From Bolinopsis microptera (taxonomy: Eukaryota; Ctenophora; Tentaculata; Lobata; Bolinopsidae), in the NCBI RefSeq assembly GCF_026151205.1, contig NC_087079.1, positions 16,005,445 through 16,069,444 on the forward strand: a stretch of 64,000 nucleotides of DNA. Direction: 5' to 3'. Positions 1 to 9,876 of the stretch are shown piece after piece; the stretch's first letter is position 1; each line of letters opens with the position of its first letter. A program made the translations under genes and the position numbers. The notes under the pieces are model-generated. The model was not told the origin of the DNA and made no database searches. It was given only the letters and a program-made list of their open reading frames with translations.

Positions 1-2
1 TC

Positions 3-2012
3 GACAAGTTTCTCAAAAGCTCAATAAATATGGCAAAGGCTATGTGCTACACTAGAAAATTCGAAAAGTACAGCATGAACTCGAAAAAGACGTGGGAAGT
101 TATTAATGAACTCCGTGGTAAAACTACGTCTCGATGTAAGGACGATTTTGTCATAAACGGTCAGAGAGTTACCTGCAGACGAATAATTGCTAACAAATTT
201 TGTGAATATTTTACATCTCTTGCAAGTAATCTCAATAAAAATGTACTGACGAACAATAGTATTTCTCTGGAACCAATAGAATCATTTGCTCAGTTCATGT
301 CAAATTCAGTATCTGACTCCATTTATCTGGAAGAAACTAATAAAGACGAGATCATCGAGGTGATCAAAGATTTTCAAAATGGCAAGGCGAGTGACATACC
401 AATAATTGTTGTAAAGAAATCATCAAAGCTCATAGCTGGTACCTTGGCCAGGCTTTACAACACATGTATACAAAGTGGTACATTCCCGAGTATTTTTAAA
501 ACTGGTAAAGTTATTCCTATTTACAAGAAAGACAATAAGGAATGTATTGAAAACTATCGGCCTGTATCAATATTACCTTTATTTGGAAAAATTTTCGAGA
601 AGATCATTTACAAACGGCTCTATAATTTCTTCACATCTAAAGGTGTACTGACAGACTCACAGTTTGGATTTAGAAAAGGTCATTCCACCACTCATGCTCT
701 ACACAAATCTATAGACTCCGTTACAAAGACTCTAGCTGGCAATAAACATGTCTTAGGAATATTTATTGACTTAAGCAAAGCCTTCGACACCCTTGACCAC
801 AACATTCTTCTAAGCAAATTAAACTCCTATGGTATTAGGGGCACAGCACTTACCTTACTTAAAAGCTATTTGACTAACAGAAAGCAGTATGTTATGTATA
901 ACGATGTACCATCAGAAACATTGGATGTGAAATTTGGGGTACCACAGGGGTCAATTCTAGGGCCGTTACTCTTCCTACTGTATATGAACGATATAGTGAA
1001 CTGTTTTTCTGACAGTGAGGTGAAATTTGTACTTTATGCTGATGACACTAATATCTTTATATCAGGACCATCTAGAGAAGCAACATACAAAAAAGCAAAC
1101 TTAGTTCTTAAACATGTGTCGATTTACATGAAATGTAATCTACTCCATATCAATATGTCTAAATGTTGCTACATCCATTTTAAACCTGCCTCTGAATATG
1201 ATGAGACCTGTGCAAGGACCAGACCATTTGCTAACCTGCTAGATGAGTCTAGGTCAATATTCATCGATGGTAAGGTTATTACTAAAGTCAAGGATACCAA
1301 ATTCCTAGGTATTGTTATAGATAGTAAGTTAAACTGGGCTGCCCATATGCACTACATTCGTAAAAAACTTCGGTCCATGACTGGTGCAATCTGTAGAATT
1401 CGACACTCGATACCTGGTGAACTATATTTGAAAATATATAATGCTCTCTTTGAATCACATCTCAGTTATGGTATAAGTGTTTGGGGCGTTGTCCTTAAAG
1501 AACGATCAAATGACAGTCTTTTTATCACACAGAAGCACTGTGTAAGGATCCTTTTTGGTGATCTCGACTCATATTTAGATAAACAATCAACATGTGCACG
1601 TACTAGACCGTATGGTATGCAAAAATTAGACCATAAACACTTTGAAAAGGAGCATACAAAACCCATTTTTAATAGACTAAAAATTCTAACGGCTCAAAAC
1701 TTGTACAAATATCACTGCATTTTAGAATTCTCTAAGATTATCAAGTACCACTGCCCCTACTCCCTTTATGAGGCCATCAACATTTCAAACCGTGCAACGA
1801 GTCTAACTGTTATTCTTCTAAATAAATCAAATACCTTTTTGTTTAATGCAGCCAAGCTTTGGAACACAGTTCATAAAAAAATTTTAACTTCAAGCAATTG
1901 CCTAGAAACTTCCATTAACTTGATAAAATTGAGAACCAAAGCACTATTAGTACAATCACAGGCAGCTGACTTAAAAGATACCTGGACTCCAACCAATTTT
2001 AAATTACAGTAA
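3..2012 (+). CDS. LINE reverse transcriptase (ORF2, 5' part outside window)
   Basis: Non-LTR retrotransposon polyprotein, C-terminal part. The frame is open from base 3, ahead of the first ATG at 30, so the ORF continues upstream of the window. Any endonuclease domain would lie there. Counting from the ATG at 30, the RT fingers motif YRPVSILPLFGKIFEKII is followed by GFRKGHSTTHAL, IDLSKAFDTLDH, GVPQGSILGPLLFLLYMND and the catalytic YADD at residues 336-339. Next come LHINMSKCCYIHF and TKFLGIVIDSKLNW, then a C-terminal region with a TCARTRPY motif. The order and spacing are those of CR1/Jockey-type LINEs. There is no internal stop or frameshift over about 670 codons, so the copy is young. It is clearly related to the copies at 6635-8158 and 41640-43512 but not identical. 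The clade assignment is by eye. Confidence 0.93.
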   Translation, partial: DKFLKSSINMAKAMCYTRKFEKYSMNSKKTWEVINELRGKTTSRCKDDFVINGQRVTCRRIIANKFCEYFTSLASNLNKNVLTNNSISLEPIESFAQFMSNSVSDSIYLEETNKDEIIEVIKDFQNGKASDIPIIVVKKSSKLIAGTLARLYNTCIQSGTFPSIFKTGKVIPIYKKDNKECIENYRPVSILPLFGKIFEKIIYKRLYNFFTSKGVLTDSQFGFRKGHSTTHALHKSIDSVTKTLAGNKHVLGIFIDLSKAFDTLDHNILLSKLNSYGIRGTALTLLKSYLTNRKQYVMYNDVPSETLDVKFGVPQGSILGPLLFLLYMNDIVNCFSDSEVKFVLYADDTNIFISGPSREATYKKANLVLKHVSIYMKCNLLHINMSKCCYIHFKPASEYDETCARTRPFANLLDESRSIFIDGKVITKVKDTKFLGIVIDSKLNWAAHMHYIRKKLRSMTGAICRIRHSIPGELYLKIYNALFESHLSYGISVWGVVLKERSNDSLFITQKHCVRILFGDLDSYLDKQSTCARTRPYGMQKLDHKHFEKEHTKPIFNRLKILTAQNLYKYHCILEFSKIIKYHCPYSLYEAINISNRATSLTVILLNKSNTFLFNAAKLWNTVHKKILTSSNCLETSINLIKLRTKALLVQSQAADLKDTWTPTNFKLQ

Positions 2013-2296
2013 TTAAATTGCACATGCAGCAGCACACACCTAATATTACTATCATGATTGAACTATAAGCTGATAAGCTTTCAGATCCATTTTTAACCAC
2101 TTGATGTAATGTTTTTAATAATTAAATATTTTATTTTACAAATTTATATCAGATCGAACCTATATTTGATAATCGAACCTATATTCGATAATCAAACCTG
2201 TATTCGATAGTTAAATTTATGTGATAAATCGATATTGATATTATTATTGTTGAATGAAGTTAACTCCTGAGATAAATTTTATTAATTTTTAACAAA
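2013..2296 (+). repeat. LINE 3' UTR with short tandem tail
   Basis: AT-rich non-coding stretch directly after the reverse transcriptase stop. Between about 2152 and 2212 a roughly 20-bp unit (core TCGAACCTATATT) is repeated three times with small differences. Short 3'-terminal repeats are common at the ends of CR1-like LINEs, so this is probably the element's 3' end. The exact end point cannot be fixed without other copies. Confidence 0.5.
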
Positions 2297-2482
2297 GGGA
2301 CTTGGAGTATAAACGACCAAGTTCGCATAAATGCCTACCCAACCAAGAATTTAGGAGGCAAGGGTGGGTGCGTAAACTTTACGGTCTGCACTCTCCGATC
2401 CTGTATCACCCTGGATTCTTTTTGACGTATTTTTGTATTAGGTATATACCTTCTAATCCATTCTCTTGCTACTCCAAGTCCC
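2297..2482. mobile_element. Foldback/MITE-like element with 13-bp inverted ends
   Basis: GGGACTTGGAGTA at 2297-2309 is perfectly mirrored by TACTCCAAGTCCC at 2470-2482, enclosing about 160 bp. No convincing target duplication is visible, so the superfamily is unassigned. The 80-codon reading frame across it is not a credible gene. Confidence 0.45.
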
Positions 2483-2707
2483 CTAAGATATCTGGTAAAA
2501 AGGTCCTGCTAGTTATATATAAAATATATTTATGTTTGCTTTAATTGATACTAAATAAAATTGTTGTTTTCTTGAAATTTTTGTTTTCTTGCCTAGACAC
2601 TCTGATGACGAGCCTACTATCCACCCGGAATCAAGTATCTTTACAGTCTCTCTTGGTACTGCATGTCATGTTTCTTTCTCTGCTGCTAGTACAGGTATTG
2701 ATGGGGT

Positions 2708-2914
2708 CGGGACTCTAGGGCGTAAGACTCTAGGGCGTAAGACTCTAGGGTCTTAGGGTTAGGGTTAGGGTAAGGGTTAGGGTTTGGGTTTGGGTTAGGG
2801 TTAGGGTTAGGGTTAGGGTTAGGATAAGGGTTAGGGTTAGGGTTAGGGTGATGGTTAGGGTTAGGGCGCCGCCCTAAAGTCTCACGCCCTAGAGTCTTAC
2901 GCCCTAGAGTCCCG
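2708..2914. repeat. Interstitial telomeric repeat inside an inverted repeat
   Basis: The core (about 2753-2870) is TTAGGG-type hexamer repeats with a few variant units. It is flanked by two 43-bp arms, 2708-2750 and 2872-2914, which are reverse complements with about two mismatches. The arms themselves repeat a CTCTAGGGCGTAAGA unit. TTAGGG is the usual metazoan telomere repeat, so this is either an interstitial telomeric sequence or a mobile block that carries one. Confidence 0.85.
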
Positions 2915-3037
2915 GACCCGTATCGATGAGCACAAGCAACTATGTGACCCAGGATCATTATTTGTAATGACTCGTCGTAGCCAAGCACTGTTCCGCCATG
3001 TATCGATGCAGGCGATATTAAATGTACTTGTACCATT

Positions 3038-3453
3038 AATTTTTAATTCTTGGAGCTGGAGAGCGTCCAGAGGCGGTTTACCCGTCTGATTGACGAGGTG
3101 GGTACTCTTCCATACAGTCGTCGACTGGAAATCCTCAATTTAACAACGCTGGCAGAGCGGCGAATACGTGGGGACCTCATTGAATCTTTTAAAATGATAA
3201 GTGGTTTGGCCAATTACGGAGCTGGTTTGTTCAGTTTGAGCAGATCTGGTCTTAATGTGGTATCAAACAGTAGATGCAGTAAAAGTAGCAGTAAAATGTA
3301 GAAAGTCCACAGTTCTTTTCTTCCGGAGAGAGTGAGACCATATTGGAACAAACTCCCCTCAGATGTCAAGAATTGTGGCCTGGGACTGTGTTAAGTTTTA
3401 AAATAAGATTAGAGGCTTTCAAAAAAGAGACTATTTTAAACGGATCTGTAAAT
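3038..3453 (+). pseudogene. LINE reverse transcriptase C-terminal fragment, decayed
   Basis: The frame around 3050-3300 reads like the tail of an L2/CR1-type RT: VQRRFTRLIDEVGTLPYSRR, then LTTLAERRIRGDLIESFKMI. After 3301 the match continues in shifted frames (FLPERVRPYWNKLPSDVKNC at about 3319-3378, then VLSFKIRLEAFKKE). At least two frameshifts and the lack of an N-terminal half mark it as a 5'-truncated dead copy. It belongs to a different LINE family from the one at 3-2012. The coding tail appears to run into the duplicated block that follows. Confidence 0.75.
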
Positions 3454-4481
3454 GATAGTCATTTTTGGTAAGTTTCGGACGAAGTATTAGGAAAGATCGA
3501 GGGATTAAATTATGCTACTAATAAAGAGAAGCACAATGAATATCTTGTGTGTAATCCTCATGTTGCTAAAAAACGCTTTATCAACTTATATAGTAGTGGA
3601 AAGTATGTAAATTAGATTCATTTAAACTTGGTTGTTTAGGCCAATATATTAAAGATAATTTTTAAACTTTAGTAAATATATTTTTGATGATGTGTGATGA
3701 TGTTTGTGTCATTATATTTTGATTTTGATTTGATTTGATTTGAGTGAAAAGTGTGACTTAATTGACGATGTCAATTCATCTCAGCTCGGCGCGGCACAGT
3801 AGCGCATCTCGCCGATCTAAAGAGGCTGTGAGAAGCCTCATTGAGTGCGCGGCGCGGCACAGTAACGCATCGCGCTACAAAGTGTGACTGGAAAAAAAGT
3901 GCACAATATTTATTATTTACGTACAATGTTTTTTATAAATAAGTGGAATTTGTGCATGGTAAAAATTGATAGTCATTTTTGGTAAGTTTCGGACGAAGTA
4001 TTAGGAAAGATCGAGGGATTAAATTATGCTACTAATAAAGAGAAGCACAATGAATATCTTGTGTGTAATCCTCATGTTGCTAAAAAACGCTTTATCAACT
4101 TATATAGTAGTGGAAAGTATGTCAATTAGATTCATTTAAACTTGGTTGTTTAGGCCAATATATTAAAGATAATTTTTAAACTTTAGTAAATATATTTTTG
4201 ATGATGTGTGATGATGTTTGTGTCATTATATTTTGATTTTGATTTGATTTGATTTGAGTGAAAAGTGTGACTTAATTGATGATGTCAATTCATCTCAGCT
4301 CGGCGCGGCACAGTAGCGCATCTCGCCGATCTAAAGAGGCTGTGAGAAGCCTCATTGAGTGCGCGGCGCGGCACAGTAACGCATCGCGCTACAAAGTGTG
4401 ACTGGAAAAAAAGTGCACAATATTTATTATTTACGTACAATGTTTTTTATAAATAAGTGGGATTTGTGCATGGTAAAAATT
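3454..4481 (+). repeat. 514-bp tandem duplication of LINE tail
   Basis: 3454-3967 and 3968-4481 are almost identical; I saw only a few substitutions. Each copy starts with the decayed C-terminal LINE frame (HNEYLVCNPHVAKKRF, then a stop) and continues into AT-rich 3' UTR. Each also contains a GC-rich patch (about 3780-3880 and 4294-4394) in which a GCGCGGCACAGTA motif occurs twice. The high identity indicates a recent segmental tandem duplication, or possibly a misassembly. Confidence 0.88.
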
Positions 4482-5857
4482 GACGATTTATTTGACCAAT
4501 GCAGGGCTGCACATCAACAATAAATGAATCCAGAAAATTGCGGAAAATAACTTTGCAACGGAGGAATTTCACTGCAATTAATTAACACATGGCTAGCGTC
4601 GCGCGCAGCATAGCAGACACTTCCACTTAATTATAGGGGAGCGGTCTATATAATATTGCAAAGGAGCAGACTTTTGTCGTCACCGCAGCTGTCCATCGGG
4701 CCACCTTATATATCCAAACCCAATTACTTATTTCCTACGATCTTTTTGCCTTCGGCAAGAGTAGGGAAAAATTGATTTAAAATGTGAATAAATCAATTAT
4801 TGTAAAAAACTATTACTGTGTTCGGTCGCGCATTTTTTAGTTTATGGCCTGTAATTTTTATAAAATCAGTTATTTTTATATAGTTTTTGTTGGATGATAA
4901 TTAATCACTCTACACTCGACTGTCACGTGACTTTTTCAACTCGTTCTCTAGCTGGTCCTGAACGACTATTCGAAACCCTAACCCTCTTATCTGATCCTTC
5001 ACATAGCCATGTGTCTACGCGTACTGCGTGACGCGCTTGTTTCACAAGTAGTAGTCGCGCGCTACTGCAAGCGAGAGGGCTCTGGTTAGAGCAAATCTGA
5101 TCCCAACCCTAACCCTAACCCAATCCTTAACAAAAGCATTAGCTGAAACCCTAACCCTAACGAGAAATTAGACTAACTTCCTTATACGGTCATATCACGT
5201 GATCGAGACAGTTTTTCGCCTATATCTCGTCAGGGGAGCATTTTAACCCTATGTCATGGGGGGTGATTCGGAATGAGCGTCCGAAAATACATCTATTGAA
5301 GTTGGTTTCAACTGTCGGGGGCCCTTTTAGAACAATCTCGAAGATCGACTGTAGAGTGATTTAGTACGCTCGGTTTTTGTTATGTTATTATTTGCTTAGG
5401 AAAACAAATTTTAGGAAAACAAATTTAAATTTTGGTATTTATTAATAACAATCAAAACATATCATATCATAAAAATAAAGCCGCGCGTTGGTTGACTGCC
5501 TCAGTAAGGTGAATAATATAAGCTCGATGGTGCCCTGCGCATTTACAGAACCTCATGCGGCGATCACATGATCATGAGGACCTGTGAGCGCCAAATTTAA
5601 TTTAAAGTTTTTAGAAATCATACATCACTACGAGTTACTCATGCTTTTTTAATTTTTATAGGAGTGTAGATTGTCAGGTATTTCATTCATTCATACTTAG
5701 TCGGTTTAAAGCTGTTATATTTATGTTTAGAACTCACTATTGTTTAAACTATGAAAGCAGAACGGAGGTAATGGACAATATACCGACGACAATACCAAGG
5801 ACCCGAGTGCCACAATGACTTTTCCGGATCCGTTTTTACCGAGGGCTTATCCACCCG
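4482..5857. other. Intergenic, degenerate telomere-like motifs
   Basis: No credible gene. Short CCCTAA-type tracts occur near 4973-4986, 5103-5122 and 5147-5161. A short block at about 5003-5095 (TCTACGCGTACTGCGTGACG and following) recurs at about 53990-54050, which marks a dispersed repeat. Confidence 0.6.
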
Positions 5858-6634
5858 TTACTCATGCTGCATGTATAGTCTGATAATATTTATTTGTTTT
5901 ATTCTATAACAAGCATTCTGTAAATTGGAGTGTTGTATTTCGCAATTATAATCTTTTGTGTGCCAAGTTCGTTTATAAAATCTTATCATATAATAAAATT
6001 GATCCAATAATCTTAGAGGAACGGTATATATATCATAGCTCATCGTTATTAAAATCCGAATGGATGAATTAATCAAGTAATGTTCCCTTTCAACACAACT
6101 AAACAACAAACAAATGCTTGCTCACCAGTGGTGACGCAATCGTAGGGGCATGCAGTTATTTCGGATAACTCTCACCCCGACGACAGCGTCGAAAAATAAT
6201 CAAATTATGCATTTGCGCCATACTGGACACATTTTATATTTAATATTCTACAATTTGTAGAAATTAGTGTTATCTTCTGCAGTAAGCTTAACTGGCGAGC
6301 AAGCATCGTCCCACTCGGCCGGGACGAAAATACCGAGTCCAATCACAGAAAGTTAACCATAAACTAATGATAAATATAAGAGCTCGGACATCAACAAAAA
6401 TCACACACTCCAGACGACGGGGGAAGAGAGGAAAGAAAGCTGCTGGGCTCAACAAATTTTGATAATTGTAAACAAATTTGTTCTTGTGCCCTATAATAAT
6501 TTGGTATTGAGGTATGACCCTGTACTGTGCGTGATGGTGAAAGTGAAAGTGAATGTGAATCTATAATGCGAACGAAGTGAGTTGTGGCCAAAAGATTCTT
6601 CAATTTTAAAATAAACAAGTCAAAGGACTCTGTT
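5858..6634. other. Intergenic; likely 3' UTR of the minus-strand LINE
   Basis: No credible gene. The part next to 6635 (about 6370-6634) lies immediately downstream, in minus-strand sense, of the LINE stop codon and is probably its 3' untranslated tail. Nothing recognisable was found in 5858-6370. Confidence 0.4.
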
Positions 6635-8158
6635 TTAAAACACAAGCTCATTCTTATCGAAGTTTAATTCTGTCCATTCTAATTCTTCGTACCTGGACTG
6701 TATCTTGAGTAGCTCACTTTTCAGTGTTACTTTAACTAAGTTTGTTGACTTAGTAAAGCTTATCAAACTGTCAATTTTTCGACAGTCGTTCCACATTTTT
6801 GTTGATTGATAAATGAAAGAGGAGGATGGGTTCGGGGTGATGAACTGGTCTGAACGTCTTTGTGATGGTGATCTGTGGAGTAAAGATAGGAGTGAGATTG
6901 GAGATTCTAATCTGACAATTTTGAACAGTTCTAATAGACATGTGTATTTGTACAGGTTGTGGACGGTAAGAAGGCCGTTCTTGTTAAACAACGGCTTTGT
7001 ATGCTCTTTTTCAAAGAATTCCCTTCCTAGGATTTGTTCATCTATACAACGTGTTCTGGCACATGTTCTAAACTTATCTAGATATGCTTCAAGGTCACCA
7101 AATAGTATTCTGATACATTTTTTCTGAGTGATGAAGATAGGTTGAAGCATATTGTTACTCGACCCACCCCATACCGATATTCCAAATCTTAGGTGAGACT
7201 CAAATAACGTGTGGTACAATTCTTTATGGTGTTTTTTCGGGATAACATGTCGTATTCTACTGAGTCTTCCGATCTCACATCTAAGTTTCGAGTTGAGGGC
7301 TCTTATTTGAACATCCCATTTTAGCTTTTCGTCAATAATAACACCTAAAAACTTGGTCTCTTTAACTTGCTTTATTACCGTATTATTCAGAGTTAGTATG
7401 TATTCTGATTCGTTATCTGCCTCATTATCAGTAGCTGTACGTGACGGCTTGAAGTGAATGTAGCAGCATTTCTTTATATTTATATGTAATAGGTTGCATT
7501 TCATGTACTGGTGTAACAAACGGAGAATTTCGTTTGCTCTTTCATACAGTTTTTTTCTACATTCATCTACTACAAATATGTTTGTGTCATCTGCAAATAG
7601 TATGAACTTGCCCAGATCAGTTGTTCTAAATAAGTCGTTAACATATATTATAAATAGCAGGGGTCCGAGACAAGAGCCTTGTGGAACTCCAAAGAGAACA
7701 GGCAGCTTGTCAGACTCTTCGCCCAGTACAGAGACATATTGATATCTATTAGAGAGATAACTAGCGATGAGTCTATTGGCGTTTCCACGTATTCCATAGT
7801 TGTCTAGCTTATTAAGTAGTTTTTCATGTGAGATCGTGTCAAACGCTTTAGATAGGTCAATAAATATTCCAAGCACATGCAGTTTTTTGCTAAGACAGGA
7901 TTCTATGTAATTCACTGAGGAGTTGAGGGCATGGCTTGTGGAATGATTTTTTCTAAATCCGTACTGGTTCTCGTAAATCATTTTCTGGGACTGAAAGAAG
8001 CTATACAGTCTGTTGTAAATAATTTTTTCAAATATCTTACCAAAAACAGCTAAGGTTGATACTGGCCTATAGTTTTCCAGCAATTCCTCATTATCCTTCT
8101 TATAGATCGGACTGATTCTCCCAGTCTTTAAATCATCTGGGAATACTTCATTCCTCAT
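6635..8158 (-). CDS. LINE reverse transcriptase, N-terminally deleted
   Basis: RT of the same CR1/Jockey-like group as the copy at 3-2012. Visible motifs in order: DDLKTGRISPIYKKD, YRPVSTLAVFGKIFEKII, GFRKNHSTSHAL, IDLSKAFDTISH, GVPQGSCLGPLLFIIYVNDL, FADD (catalytic box, F in place of Y), LHINIKKCCYIHF, TKFLGVIIDEKLKW and a TCARTRC C-terminal motif. The frame extends a little before the annotated ATG, to about 8187, reading LLSLLYNEC. It then meets the ORF1 sequence of the adjacent feature, so endonuclease and early RT are missing. No stops interrupt the remaining 507 codons. Confidence 0.9.
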   Translation of the reverse strand: MRNEVFPDDLKTGRISPIYKKDNEELLENYRPVSTLAVFGKIFEKIIYNRLYSFFQSQKMIYENQYGFRKNHSTSHALNSSVNYIESCLSKKLHVLGIFIDLSKAFDTISHEKLLNKLDNYGIRGNANRLIASYLSNRYQYVSVLGEESDKLPVLFGVPQGSCLGPLLFIIYVNDLFRTTDLGKFILFADDTNIFVVDECRKKLYERANEILRLLHQYMKCNLLHINIKKCCYIHFKPSRTATDNEADNESEYILTLNNTVIKQVKETKFLGVIIDEKLKWDVQIRALNSKLRCEIGRLSRIRHVIPKKHHKELYHTLFESHLRFGISVWGGSSNNMLQPIFITQKKCIRILFGDLEAYLDKFRTCARTRCIDEQILGREFFEKEHTKPLFNKNGLLTVHNLYKYTCLLELFKIVRLESPISLLSLLHRSPSQRRSDQFITPNPSSSFIYQSTKMWNDCRKIDSLISFTKSTNLVKVTLKSELLKIQSRYEELEWTELNFDKNELVF

Positions 8159-8162
8159 GCAT

Positions 8163-8528
8163 TCATTGTATAATAAAGATAGTAATGGTCATGCTGTTGA
8201 CGTTTTTCTGATTGAGTCCGTTCATAGTTAGACAGTCTATGTGCCAATATTGCTTGCACTTTACACAGTCAATCTTCCATGACGATATTGACTTATTGCA
8301 TGGACATTTTGTCTTGTCCCTGTGTGAACTGTCAATCTTTGGGAGTGTTACATCACTGTCTACAACAATAGTCTCACAAGATCCATCTTTTCCCTTCACC
8401 TCTAGTCCTGGAGTGTTGGTCTTGATCCGGGACTTTGCCTTTTTGTCCGCAGGGGAAGGAATTCGTGACATATTTGTATTAGATGAGGCTCTCTTGTTAT
8501 TCTTGTTGTTGTCACCCATACTCAGCAA
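8163..8528 (-). CDS. LINE ORF1-like PHD-finger protein, truncated by deletion
   Basis: A 121-codon frame starting at 8528. The N-terminus is basic and Ser/Asn-rich. A PHD-type zinc finger follows (CPCNKSISSWKIDC, then CVKCKQYWHIDCL), with the C-x-C, C-x2-C and H-x2-C spacing expected. PHD fingers are known in ORF1 proteins of several CR1/L2-type LINEs. The last residues after about NQKN are out-of-frame RT sequence, so the natural ORF1 is cut short by the same deletion that removed the RT N-terminus. Role in a complete element (inferred): RNA/chromatin binding. Confidence 0.7.
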   Translation of the reverse strand: MLSMGDNNKNNKRASSNTNMSRIPSPADKKAKSRIKTNTPGLEVKGKDGSCETIVVDSDVTLPKIDSSHRDKTKCPCNKSISSWKIDCVKCKQYWHIDCLTMNGLNQKNVNSMTITIFIIQ

Positions 8529-9299
8529 AAGTTAAAACAAACAGCCAGCAAAAGTCAAAACGATCAGCTGTTAAAGCAACGTGTAAACTTACGGCACCCC
8601 TTTGAGGGAATTACGACATACTTTCCCTGAACTCAAATTATTTGTTATATAGCAGCGCCGAAAGTTTTAAGTGAAACAAAAATATTTAGCAAAGTGAAAC
8701 AAAAATATTTTTATTTGCCGCTGCATGCACTGGACAGGTCATTTACAAATTTAAAGTTACTTCACCCTCAAGCATAATCCAACAAATAAAAAAACCAAAT
8801 AAAAGACATGATCAGCATTTCACAAATGTACCAAACACACGACAAGGACAAAAACATAAATAGTCACTATAGATAACAAATAACTTTGGTTTACTAAAAA
8901 CGCAGAATGCAATTTGATTTCCTTTGAACGTGTATGATCTGAAAACGTTTTTTTAAACGTGCTTATGATATTAATTAATTTATTATTTTTTCAATGTTTC
9001 TATTGTTAAGTGCATATATAATACCCTTTACCATGTAGTTTAGTGTATCAAGTCTTTACAATTTTTTTTCGCGCGCAAAAAGTGGCATGCAACGTATGTC
9101 AACAGTTTTCTATGGTTTGGAACCTAAATGTGGATTGCTTTTCATGTTTTCTTGTATCCTGGCTTGTTTTCTTGGCACACCTGTGCATTTTAAGTTGTTG
9201 TGCCACTATAATCTATAAGTTTAAATTATTATTATTATTTTGTAATATCTATTAGAAAATGCAGTGGTCCCAAAACTTTGCTACCCACAGCAATATGTG
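8529..9299. other. LINE 5' flank and AT-rich intergenic DNA
   Basis: About 8529-8640 is probably the 5' UTR of the minus-strand LINE. A block at about 8632-8672 (CAAATTATTTGTTATATAG and following) recurs near 26672-26713 and 53290-53328, marking a dispersed repeat. The rest shows nothing recognisable. Confidence 0.4.
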
Positions 9300-9307
9300 A
9301 TTTGGAT

Positions 9308-9407
9308 CAGTGGCGTAATATTGCCTGTTAGCGCCCCCGCCGAAAATGCGCCCCCTTTTGGCGCCCCCTGCACAGCAGGGTTAGTGGGGCCCTTTGTTAT
9401 GCCACTG
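9308..9407. mobile_element. hAT-type MITE, 100 bp
   Basis: Ends are CAGTGGCGTAA at 9308 and TTATGCCACTG ending at 9407, inverted with one mismatch. Flanks are ATTTGGAT (9300-9307) and ATTTGGAC (9408-9415), an 8-bp target duplication with one change. CAGTGGCG-type ends and 8-bp duplications are typical of hAT elements. It has no coding capacity. Confidence 0.8.
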
Positions 9408-9876
9408 ATTTGGACCCTAACCTTATATTATAAATAAAACACTCCTAGATCATAAATGCTCAGTGCAGGGTTTTTTGTTGGACTGCTTATTGCAGTGATG
9501 TGAGCATTTGAAATATACTGTAAAATAACATGGAAGGTATGTTTTCCAAGTTGTGGGATTTTTCTTTTCATTTTTAATAAATTCCAAGCTAATTTAGAAA
9601 TGTTTACTGTTTTATTAAATTTATTGGATCGTTGTACTATGTACATTGTAAAGGTGTCTAACCTTGATTTAATTAAACGTATATATATTGTTTTTAGCTC
9701 AAAAGGTAAACGTCATAAGGTTGTGAGTTTCTATGTCAGTTGATAAATACTTCATTGTCATTTGATAAATACTTCAGTTGATAAATACTTCATTTTCAAA
9801 TTTATTGAAACCTAAATGTTATTTCTTATTATCATTGAAATCCTAATCAATTTTTCATATAATAATATGACAGAGT

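Noticed and set aside
2686-3036. NPNPNP-rich minus-strand frame
   Set aside because: Translation of the TTAGGG repeat block.
4720-4770. Hairpin TTGCCTTCGGCAA, considered as part of a small nuclear RNA
   Set aside because: Flanking sequence does not match U1, U2, U4, U5 or U6, or a histone stem-loop.
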